14,142 bases of DNA from Solirubrobacterales bacterium (GTDB taxonomy: Bacteria > Actinomycetota > Thermoleophilia > Solirubrobacterales > 70-9): the NCBI GenBank assembly GCA_030152505.1, contig JASLJO010000210.1, positions 1 to 14,142 of the forward strand, read 5' to 3'. The number at the start of each line of letters is the position of its first letter. The stretch's first letter is position 1. The notes beneath the pieces were generated by a model, which was not told where the DNA came from, searched no databases, and worked only from the letters and a program-made list of their open reading frames with translations. Of the stretch, positions 7,430 to 13,158 are shown in pieces. Made by a program: the position numbers and the translations under genes.

Positions 7430-8388
7430 GCCGGCTGCCCGATCGGGGTCGGGCTCAGCTCGGGCTCGCCCACTGCGCTCACCGGGCGCTGGGGTTTGGC
7501 CGTCAGCAGCTCGTAGAGAATCGCCATCCTCACGACCAGGCCCGAGGCGACCTGCTCGCTCATCAACGACTGCGGCGAATCGATCGCCTCGCCGGAGAGC
7601 TCGACCCCGCGATTGACCGGCCCGGGGTGCATGAGCAACTGCTGTGGGCCGAGGCGGCGCATGTCGATCTGGAAGTGGGTCGCGTACTCGCGGATCGAGG
7701 GGATGAAGCTCTCCGCCATGCGCTCCTTCTGCAGGCGCAGCGCGTAGACCACGTCGGCCGCCTCGATGCCGTCGAGCGAGTGGGTGACAGCGCAGCCGAG
7801 CTGCTCGGCTCCGCGCGGAATCAACGCCGGCGGGCCGCAGAGGGTGACCTCGGCGCCCATCGCCTGGAAGGCGATCAGGTTGGAGCGAGCGACGCGGCTG
7901 TGGAGCACGTCGCCGACGATCCAGATCCGCTTGCCCTCGACCGAGCCGAGACGGCGGCGCAGGGTGAAGAGATCGAGCAGCGCCTGGCTGGGGTGCTCGT
8001 GCTTGCCGTCACCGGCATTGATCACCGCCGCCTCGCTCCAGCCGGCGACAAGCTGGGCCGCGCCAGCGTAGGGATGGCGGATGACGATCGCGGCGGGATC
8101 GTAGGCAGAGAGGGTCGCGCATGTGTCCTTCAGTGACTCGCCCTTGTCCACCGAGGAGCCCGCCGCCTTGAGCGAGATCAGGTCGGCCGAGAGCCGCTTC
8201 GCCGCCAACTCGAAGGAAGCGCTGGTGCGGGTGCTCGACTCGTAGAAAAGGCTGACCACGGTGCGGCCCCGCAGGGTCGGCACCTTCTTGATGTCGCGGC
8301 GGCCGACCTCGGCGAAGCTCTCGGCGCGGTCGAGGATCGCTTCGATCTCGTCTCGGTCCAGATCCTCGATCGCCAGCAGGTGCTTCAT
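7426..8388 (-). CDS. pyrB: Aspartate carbamoyltransferase catalytic subunit
   Basis: This 320-residue enzyme condenses carbamoyl phosphate with aspartate, the committed pyrimidine step. The carbamoyl-phosphate loop S52-T53-R54-T55, R104 in IVIRHP, HPSQ (132-135), R218-x-Q220 and the HPGP segment (254-257) are all present; numbering closely tracks E. coli PyrB. The residue after the STRT loop is Ser rather than Arg, outside the core STRT signature. No PyrI regulatory subunit gene is adjacent, so regulation is likely at expression level through PyrR. The ATG at 8388 has a strong GGAGGTGG Shine-Dalgarno and overlaps the pyrR stop as ATGA. An upstream in-frame extension is only the other frame of pyrR. 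Confidence 0.97.
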   Translation of the reverse strand: MKHLLAIEDLDRDEIEAILDRAESFAEVGRRDIKKVPTLRGRTVVSLFYESSTRTSASFELAAKRLSADLISLKAAGSSVDKGESLKDTCATLSAYDPAAIVIRHPYAGAAQLVAGWSEAAVINAGDGKHEHPSQALLDLFTLRRRLGSVEGKRIWIVGDVLHSRVARSNLIAFQAMGAEVTLCGPPALIPRGAEQLGCAVTHSLDGIEAADVVYALRLQKERMAESFIPSIREYATHFQIDMRRLGPQQLLMHPGPVNRGVELSGEAIDSPQSLMSEQVASGLVVRMAILYELLTAKPQRPVSAVGEPELSPTPIGQPA

Positions 8389-8939
8389 GCCACCACCTCC
8401 ACCGGCTCGGAGATCGTCACCTCGTCGACCTCGTCGGTCTCCTCGAGGCGGACGTTGACCCGCTCGCCGCGCGCGGTCGGCAGGTTCTTGCCCACGTAGT
8501 CGGGGCGGATCGGCAGCTCGCGGTGGCCGCGGTCGCAGAGGACCGCGAGCTGCACTCGCTGCGGGCGACCGTAGTCGAAGAGGGCGTCGATCGCGGCGCG
8601 CACGGTGCGGCCGGTGAAGAGCACGTCGTCGACCAGGACCACGGTGCGGCCGGTGAGGTCGAAGTCGATATGAGACGCATGGACCACCGGGTGAACCGCG
8701 GACGACTTGGCGCCGACGTCGTCGCGATAGAAGGAAATGTCGAGATCGCCGATCGGCGTCTCGGCCTCGGTCAGCTCGCCGATCAGGGCGTGCAGACGGC
8801 GGGCGAGGACGGCTCCCCGGGTATGGATGCCGACGATCACCAGACTCTCGGGCTCCGGGTTGGCCTCGGCGATCTCGTGGGCGATCCGCCTCAGCGTTCG
8901 CCGCAGGTCGTCGCGCTCGAGCACGACCTTCTCGCTCAC
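8385..8939 (-). CDS. pyrR: PyrR: pyr RNA-binding regulator / uracil phosphoribosyltransferase
   Basis: This 184-residue member of the type I phosphoribosyltransferase fold binds pyr mRNA in a UMP/PRPP-dependent way, and many homologues also convert uracil plus PRPP to UMP. The PRPP-binding loop is clear (VVLVDDVLFTGRT, 100-112), as are the PyrR-typical GDLDISFYRDDV (64-75) and the C-terminal VNVRLEE segment. It is the first gene of the operon. The GTG at 8939 is supported by an AAGGAG Shine-Dalgarno 6 nt upstream. That Shine-Dalgarno lies inside a hairpin with the PyrR target consensus, so the protein probably represses its own translation and, by coupling, that of the whole operon. Confidence 0.96.
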   Translation of the reverse strand: MSEKVVLERDDLRRTLRRIAHEIAEANPEPESLVIVGIHTRGAVLARRLHALIGELTEAETPIGDLDISFYRDDVGAKSSAVHPVVHASHIDFDLTGRTVVLVDDVLFTGRTVRAAIDALFDYGRPQRVQLAVLCDRGHRELPIRPDYVGKNLPTARGERVNVRLEETDEVDEVTISEPVEVVA

Positions 8940-8946
8940 TCTTTGC

Positions 8947-8979
8947 TCCTTCCTGGCCTCGCGGGACCGGGTTAAAGGA
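8947..8979 (-). promoter_or_regulatory. PyrR binding loop sequestering the pyrR Shine-Dalgarno
   Basis: The minus strand carries GGUCC-CGCGA-GGCC (8968-8955), which fits the published PyrR binding-loop consensus ARUCCNGNGAGGYU except for G at the first and C at the last position. These two changes still pair G-C. The upper stem is GG/CC plus CC/GG with the U bulged. Below an asymmetric internal loop (AACCC opposite AG), UCCUUU (8979-8974) pairs with GAAGGA (8952-8947), giving five Watson-Crick pairs and one G-U. That lower stem contains AAGGA of the AAGGAG Shine-Dalgarno for the GTG at 8939. PyrR binding with UMP should stabilise the fold and block initiation, as described for mycobacterial pyrR. 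There is no terminator here, so Bacillus-style attenuation is not indicated. Confidence 0.8.
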
Positions 8980-8986
8980 CGGGCTC

Positions 8987-8995
8987 AGAGTAGCA
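8987..8995 (-). promoter_or_regulatory. Candidate extended -10 promoter of the pyr operon
   Basis: TGC-TACTCT on the minus strand resembles an extended -10 (TGn-TAnnnT). Starting 7 nt downstream would put the first base near 8980, directly at the foot of the PyrR hairpin, with a leader of about 41 nt. No acceptable -35 hexamer is seen at 15-18 bases, so this rests on the -10 alone. Confidence 0.35.
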
Positions 8996-9067
8996 GCGAG
9001 AGTCGACGAGTCGGCCTCACACCGCCCACAAACGCCGGTCAATCATCCCATTATCTTTTGTATTCAG

Positions 9068-9073
9068 TACTAT
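9068..9073 (+). promoter_or_regulatory. Candidate -10 for the lipoprotein gene
   Basis: TACTAT matches TATAAT at five of six positions in a locally AT-rich patch and ends 9 bases before the TTG at 9083. A start 6-9 bases downstream would give a leaderless or nearly leaderless mRNA, consistent with no visible Shine-Dalgarno. No good -35 is seen. Confidence 0.3.
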
Positions 9074-9082
9074 CTGCTCATC

Positions 9083-9565
9083 TTGGGAGCCAAGCGCACA
9101 ACTTTCCGTCTCCTGTCGGCCGGGATCATCGCCCTGATCGCCATTGGGGCTCTTGGCTGTGGCGGCGACAGCCAGGCTGACAGCAGCGGCGGCTATAGCG
9201 TGAGCCCCGCCTATACGGAACTGGTGACCGGCCTCAAGGAGGCAGCCATTGCGGAAAAGAACTTCAACGCCGTTCGCCGAGCGGAAAAGCTCAGCAAGCC
9301 GGAGAAAGCGTTGATCGAATCCTTCTGCGAGTTCGCCTGGCAGGTTCCCATCAATCACGAAGCCTACAAACTGAGCGAACACACCTTCATATCCTCGCGG
9401 ATCAAAAATACGGCTGAGATCAGCTTCCGCGGGGGCCCCGCCGCTTATGCGGGAGCCGACGACGCATCGATCAGGGCATTGCTCGCGGAACTCGAAGGGA
9501 TCGTCGGCCTGAGATCGATCAGCAGCAAGTTGCTCTGGAAGTACTCAAAGGCATGCACACACTGA
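9083..9565 (+). CDS. Small orphan lipoprotein
   Basis: This 160-residue protein of unknown function has a classic lipoprotein signal. A basic n-region (KRTTFR) is followed by a hydrophobic stretch (10-25) and the lipobox ALGC, with C26 as the lipidation site, so the mature chain should be anchored on the outer face of the membrane. The mature part is about 134 residues and moderately charged. It contains two cysteines beyond C26, one near residue 82 and one three residues from the end. I do not recognise a domain. The TTG start is chosen because it gives a complete signal peptide and no ATG or GTG precedes it in frame. The gene diverges from pyrR. Base composition is clearly lower in GC than its neighbours (about half in 9361-9420), which suggests recent acquisition or an unconstrained orphan. 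Confidence 0.72.
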   Translation: MGAKRTTFRLLSAGIIALIAIGALGCGGDSQADSSGGYSVSPAYTELVTGLKEAAIAEKNFNAVRRAEKLSKPEKALIESFCEFAWQVPINHEAYKLSEHTFISSRIKNTAEISFRGGPAAYAGADDASIRALLAELEGIVGLRSISSKLLWKYSKACTH

Positions 9566-9593
9566 GCCAGGCCCCTCGACGGCCACCAAGCAT

Positions 9594-10553
9594 CTAGCTG
9601 ACGCCGTCCGGCTCTCGAGTGCCATTGGTGATCAACTCCGGTTGGCCGCGCTCGGGGAAGGGGATCTCGATCAAGTCGAAGTCGCGCGGCGCGAGCGTTG
9701 GCTCGAAGACCTCGCGCGCCTCCTCCAGCACTTTGCCGACGTGGTAGCGCGAGGAGATGTGAACCAGGGCGAGCAACTTCGCTTCGGCCTCGCGCGCCAC
9801 CGCCGCCGCCTGGCCGACCGTCGAGTGGCCGGTGTCGGCGGCGCGCTGCGCCTCCTCCTCGGCGAAGCTGGCGTCGTGGATGAGAAGGTCCGCCCCCCTC
9901 GCCGCCTCAACCGTGGCGTGGCAGGGCGCGGTATCACCGGTGATCACGATCGTGCGACCAGGGCGTGACTCGCCCATCACCAGCCCCGGCTCGACCGGAC
10001 CATTTGCGCCCTCGACCCGTTCGCCACGCTGCAGGGCGGCGAAGGCAGGGCCTTCCTCGACCCCGAGCGACTGCGCGGCGGCGGGGTCGAACCGCCCGGG
10101 GCGCTCCGCCTCGACCAACGAGTAGCCATGGGCGCGCGTGCTGTGCTCGACCGGAAAGGCGCGTACCTCTGCTCCCGCGCAGGGAATCGCGTCGCCGGGC
10201 TCGATCTCGATCAGCTCGAGCCCGTAGCGGACCCGGCCCACCACCCGGCCGAGACTCTGGATCAGGTCGCGCAGTCCGCGCGGCCCGTAGACCCTCAGGG
10301 GCCGTTCGCGCTCGGTCAGGTCATACGTCTTCAGCAGCCCCGGCAGGCCGAGGATGTGATCGGCGTGGAAGTGGGTGAAGTAGATCGCGTCGACCTGGAC
10401 CAGTCCCAGCGAGCGCTGCATCTGCCGCTGCGTCCCCTCACCGCAGTCGAACAGCAGCCGTTCCCCTCCACGTGCGACGAGCAGGCTCGCGGTATTGCGC
10501 CGCGCCGAAGGCACGGCGCCACCCGTGCCGAGGAAAGCAACCGAGAGGTCCAT
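9594..10553 (-). CDS. rnz: Ribonuclease Z (tRNA 3' endonuclease)
   Basis: This 319-residue metallo-beta-lactamase-fold endonuclease cuts tRNA precursors after the discriminator base. Visible motifs are FLGTGGAVPS at the N-terminus, GEGTQRQ (38-44), the zinc motif HFHADH (61-66), H137, TGDT (205-208), LIHDASF followed by GHST (242-245), and H265 in HISSRY. The length is close to the ~305-310 of E. coli and B. subtilis. The insertion around residues 145-190 would be the flexible arm region. The ATG at 10553 is taken as start because it begins the conserved core. The open frame extends upstream across the tRNA, but that part is not protein-coding. No strong Shine-Dalgarno is visible. The gene is divergent from tRNA-Arg with 27 bases between, and converges on the lipoprotein gene. 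Confidence 0.95.
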   Translation of the reverse strand: MDLSVAFLGTGGAVPSARRNTASLLVARGGERLLFDCGEGTQRQMQRSLGLVQVDAIYFTHFHADHILGLPGLLKTYDLTERERPLRVYGPRGLRDLIQSLGRVVGRVRYGLELIEIEPGDAIPCAGAEVRAFPVEHSTRAHGYSLVEAERPGRFDPAAAQSLGVEEGPAFAALQRGERVEGANGPVEPGLVMGESRPGRTIVITGDTAPCHATVEAARGADLLIHDASFAEEEAQRAADTGHSTVGQAAAVAREAEAKLLALVHISSRYHVGKVLEEAREVFEPTLAPRDFDLIEIPFPERGQPELITNGTREPDGVS

Positions 10554-10563
10554 GGCCCGCGAG

Positions 10564-10569
10564 GATAAG
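10564..10569 (+). promoter_or_regulatory. Weak candidate -10 for tRNA-Arg
   Basis: GATAAG (TATAAT with mismatches at both ends) lies 11 bases upstream of the tRNA 5' end, leaving room for a start near 10576. Its complement includes TTATCC, which could act as a poor -10 for rnz on the other strand. No -35 is recognised for either direction, so this is a tentative mark within a 27-base divergent gap. Confidence 0.22.
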
Positions 10570-10580
10570 CTGCAAGGCGA

Positions 10581-10654
10581 GCGCCCGTAGCTCAGCTGGA
10601 TAGAGCGTGCGCCTCCGGAGCGCAAGGCCACAGGTTCGAATCCTGTCGGGCGCG
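10581..10654 (+). tRNA. tRNA-Arg, anticodon CCG
   Basis: A complete 74-nt cloverleaf. The acceptor stem is GCGCCCG with CGGGCGC, the D-arm is GCTC/GAGC, the anticodon stem TGCGC/GCGCA encloses the loop CTCCGGA (anticodon CCG at 10615-10617, reading CGG), and the T-arm is ACAGG-TTCGAAT-CCTGT. The variable loop has 5 bases. The discriminator is G10654 and no CCA is encoded, so CCA must be added after RNase Z cleavage. A protein gene begins within three bases of the 3' end. Confidence 0.98.
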
Positions 10655-10656
10655 TG

Positions 10657-11373
10657 ATGAGCGCCGTCACCGAGACTCGCCCGCCCAGGGGTGCGATCGT
10701 CGTCATCGCCGTCGGGCTGATCGCCACGCTGGTTGCGGCCCTGCTGTCGACCGAATCGGCCGGTGGGTCCTCGGTCGAGCTCGAATGGCTGAAACAGGAA
10801 CAGATAGCTGACTCGCGCGCCGTCGCGATCCCCGGCGGCGGCTCGATGCGCCTCGATGACGCCGGCCTGCGATCGACCGAAGACAACATCAACGGTGAAC
10901 GCGTCTACCGCGTCACGGCTGTGCTGAGGATCGACGCCGGCTCGGCGGTCGGGCAGGCACGAGTGCGCTGTCTGATGCGGGGCGGCGCCGGCGCCGAGCT
11001 GGGCCGCACGGTCAACAGTCGCGGCGCCTTCCCCCGTTCCAGCGGCGAATACAACCTGACCAAGCAGGAAGTGCCTGGGAGCGTGGGCATCAGGTTCCCC
11101 GTCAGAGGCGCCGAATACGCATCGCTGGAATTCGAAGACGCGTTTCCTGCCTTCACCGAACTTGCGGGCGTCGTCGTCAGCTGGGCGCCATCGCGGATCG
11201 CGTCCCAGGAATGGCAGTGGGGCCTGCCGAAGGGCAAGCCCGCGGAGACGCTGGGACTCGGTTTCGCCTCCTTCTGGCGCACCGCGGGCGTCCCCGCGGC
11301 GCGGATCTCCTGCACGCTGGAAAACGACGCCGGTGCGGCAACCGTGCGCACCGCCGGCGAACTCACCCGCTAG
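10657..11373 (+). CDS. Membrane-anchored protein of unknown function next to tRNA-Arg
   Basis: This 238-residue protein has a short cytoplasmic N-terminus ending in Arg-Gly, one hydrophobic segment (about residues 12-31, GAIVVIAVGLIATLVAALLS), and an extracytoplasmic domain of about 200 residues that looks beta-rich. I recognise no family or catalytic motif. It has two cysteines in the outer domain. The ATG at 10657 is preferred; a GTG at 10654 is in frame but overlaps the tRNA discriminator. No Shine-Dalgarno can exist outside the tRNA sequence, so the mRNA may be leaderless after tRNA processing or read from the tRNA transcript. Its 3' end overlaps the convergent SRAP gene by 11 bases. High GC and third-position bias support real coding. 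Confidence 0.78.
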   Translation: MSAVTETRPPRGAIVVIAVGLIATLVAALLSTESAGGSSVELEWLKQEQIADSRAVAIPGGGSMRLDDAGLRSTEDNINGERVYRVTAVLRIDAGSAVGQARVRCLMRGGAGAELGRTVNSRGAFPRSSGEYNLTKQEVPGSVGIRFPVRGAEYASLEFEDAFPAFTELAGVVVSWAPSRIASQEWQWGLPKGKPAETLGLGFASFWRTAGVPAARISCTLENDAGAATVRTAGELTR

Positions 11374-12166
11374 AGGGGGCGACGAGCAGCTCGGGACCCT
11401 CGACGCCTTTGCCGACCTTGTTCAGCTTCGGGTTGGCCGGTGCGCCTTCCATGCGCCCCGCCGGCAGCGGGGCGCACATCGCAACCGCATCCTCGGTGCT
11501 CAGATCGGGGCGCAACCATGCGGCCTCCGCGTCGGCGGTCGGCAGGATCGCCGGCATGCGGTCGTGGACAGGGGCAACAACGGCGTTCGGCGTCGTGGTG
11601 ACGATCGTGCAGCTGTAGAGCCAGCCGTCCTCGAAGCCCCGGTCTTCGTCGTCCTCCCACTCCTTGCGGGTGCAGAGCCCGGCGAAGGCGAAGGGCTCGC
11701 CGCCGTCGACGGTGAAGCGCCAGGGTTGGCGCGGCTGCTTGGGGTCCTCCGCCACCATCCACTCGTAGAAGCCGTCGGCGACGATCAGGCAGCGGTGGCG
11801 AAACTTGCCGACCAGCGGCGAGTAGGCGCGGCTCGAGGTCAGGTTCTCGGCTTTGGCGTTGATCATCCGATAGCCGACCTTGAGGTCCTTGGCCCAGCGC
11901 GGCACCAGGCCCCAACGCATCATCCGCGCCTCGCGCTCGCCTCGTGCGGCCTCCTCGGGGTCGGGCGAGGAGCGCACGGTCAGCACCTCCTGGGTCGGCG
12001 CGACGTTGAAGCGGTTGAGGCCCGACTCGGCTTTCTTGGCCCGCTCTGCGGTGGGGGGCGGCGCCTCCCCCGAGGAGTTGCGCTCCAGCGAGCGTTCCAG
12101 CTCGACCTGAAAGCGATCGGCAATCGTCTTGGTGTCCTTGGCCGTGACCGTAAAGCGCCCGCACAT
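11363..12166 (-). CDS. SRAP (YedK/HMCES) abasic-site DNA-protein crosslinking protein
   Basis: This 267-residue protein should crosslink through C2 to abasic sites in single-stranded DNA, shielding them at replication forks. All key features of the family are present: C2 directly after the initiator Met in MCGRFT, FNVAPTQ (53-59), MRWGLVP (83-89), N103 in NAKAEN (NARAET in YedK), E135 in DGFYEW and H201 in VHDRMP. The ATG at 12166 is fixed by the need for Cys at position 2; an in-frame extension upstream would bury it and can be excluded. A charged, Pro/Ala-rich stretch (about 24-50) enlarges the loop before FNVAPTQ compared with E. coli YedK (222 residues). It begins only 2 bases after the stop of the dehydratase-like gene, so it is cotranscribed with sugar-nucleotide genes, an unexpected context. 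An AAGGTG about 11 bases upstream may be its Shine-Dalgarno. Confidence 0.94.
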   Translation of the reverse strand: MCGRFTVTAKDTKTIADRFQVELERSLERNSSGEAPPPTAERAKKAESGLNRFNVAPTQEVLTVRSSPDPEEAARGEREARMMRWGLVPRWAKDLKVGYRMINAKAENLTSSRAYSPLVGKFRHRCLIVADGFYEWMVAEDPKQPRQPWRFTVDGGEPFAFAGLCTRKEWEDDEDRGFEDGWLYSCTIVTTTPNAVVAPVHDRMPAILPTADAEAAWLRPDLSTEDAVAMCAPLPAGRMEGAPANPKLNKVGKGVEGPELLVAPSSG

Positions 12167-12168
12167 GA

Positions 12169-13158
12169 CTAGGCGGACACCTTTGCAGGCCGGGCCTCCG
12201 GGTGCTCGCGGTACCACTCGAGCGTGCGGCGCAGACCGTCGGCGAGCTCGACCCCGGGGCGCCAGCCGGTCAGCTCGCGCAGCTTGGTCGAATCGACGAA
12301 CTGGCGGTCGATCTCACCGCTGGGATTGCCCTCGCCTTGGAAGTCCGGCTCGATCCCGTCGCCCGCCGCCGCGGCAATCATCTCGACCACCTCGCGCACC
12401 GAGTACGGCCGCTCGCCGCCGGCGTTGAAGGCCTCCCCCGCCGCTCCGCTGTCAAGCGCCCCGGCGATCGCCAGGTAGGCCGAGACAGCGTCGTCGACGT
12501 GGAGGAAGTCGCGTTCGGGACTGCCGTCGGAGCGGATGACCGGGGCCCTGCCATCGATCAGAGCAGCGACGGTCTCCGGGATCAGACGCGAGAAGTTGAG
12601 GTCGCCGCCGCCGTAGACATTGGCGAAGCGGGTCACGGCCAGCGGCAGGCCATACGCCTTGGCGTAGCTGCGCGCGATCGTGTCGGCCGCCGCCTTGCTG
12701 GCGTCGTAGGGATAGGCGGCGCGCAGCGGGAAGTCCTCGCGGTAGGGCAGCTCGGGGCTGGAGCCGTAGGCCTTGTCGGAGGAGGCAAAGACAATTCGTC
12801 CCACGTCGTGCTCGCGGCACGCCTCGAACACGTTCCAGGCGCCCTGGACGTTGACCTCGAAGGTCGCCAGCGGCGACTCGCGGGCCACCCCGACGATCGT
12901 CTGGGCGGCGAGATGGAAGACCGAATCGACGCCCTCGACCGCTGCCCCGACCGCATCGACGTCCCGCAGGTCCGCCTCGACCAGCTCGACCTCGTCGCGG
13001 ATGCCGAGCAGATCGAGACCCGAGAGCCGTTCGCCGCCGACGTCGGCGAGGCGCGGTGCCGGCCGGTCGAGCACCCGCACCTCCTCCCCGCGCTCCAGCA
13101 GCCCCCGCGCCAAATGCGAGCCGACGAAGCCGTGGGCGCCGGTAACGAGCGAGGTCAC
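12169..13158 (-). CDS. CDP-glucose 4,6-dehydratase-like NAD-dependent SDR protein
   Basis: This 329-residue extended short-chain dehydrogenase probably converts CDP-glucose to CDP-4-keto-6-deoxyglucose. It shows the Rossmann GAHGFVGSHL (7-16), HLAAQ (82-86), SSDKAYG (126-132) and the catalytic Y151-x3-K155 (YDASKAA). ANVYGGGDLNFSRLIP (179-194) and IRSDGSPERD (208-217) follow. The SDK triad in place of the TDE of dTDP-glucose 4,6-dehydratases, together with the GGGD-RLIP segment, is characteristic of the RfbG/DdhB group. The adjacent cytidylyltransferase-like gene supports that substrate. The GTG at 13158 overlaps the upstream stop as GTGA; GGGAG about 10 bases upstream may help initiation. 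A UDP- or GDP-sugar epimerase role cannot be ruled out from sequence alone. All Rossmann and catalytic residues are intact. Confidence 0.85.
   Translation of the reverse strand: MTSLVTGAHGFVGSHLARGLLERGEEVRVLDRPAPRLADVGGERLSGLDLLGIRDEVELVEADLRDVDAVGAAVEGVDSVFHLAAQTIVGVARESPLATFEVNVQGAWNVFEACREHDVGRIVFASSDKAYGSSPELPYREDFPLRAAYPYDASKAAADTIARSYAKAYGLPLAVTRFANVYGGGDLNFSRLIPETVAALIDGRAPVIRSDGSPERDFLHVDDAVSAYLAIAGALDSGAAGEAFNAGGERPYSVREVVEMIAAAAGDGIEPDFQGEGNPSGEIDRQFVDSTKLRELTGWRPGVELADGLRRTLEWYREHPEARPAKVSA

Noticed and set aside
6374..7516. A 380-codon + strand open frame opposite pyrC
   Set aside because: Antisense shadow of pyrC; composition and lack of motifs argue against coding.
9037..9042. 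TTGACC on the minus strand as a -35 for the pyr operon
   Set aside because: The hexamer at 17 bases (TGAGGC) is not a -10, and the distance to TACTCT is far too long.
9566..9593. Bidirectional terminator between the lipoprotein and rnz genes
   Set aside because: Only a 4-base GGCC/GGCC complementarity is seen and there is no T-run; not enough to call.
10554..10892. N-terminal extension of the RNase Z frame across the tRNA
   Set aside because: It would translate the antisense of tRNA-Arg and of the membrane-protein gene. The conserved RNase Z core begins at the ATG at 10553.
11370..12164. A 264-codon minus-strand frame overlapping the SRAP gene in another phase
   Set aside because: Arg-rich out-of-frame shadow; the SRAP frame holds all the conserved residues.
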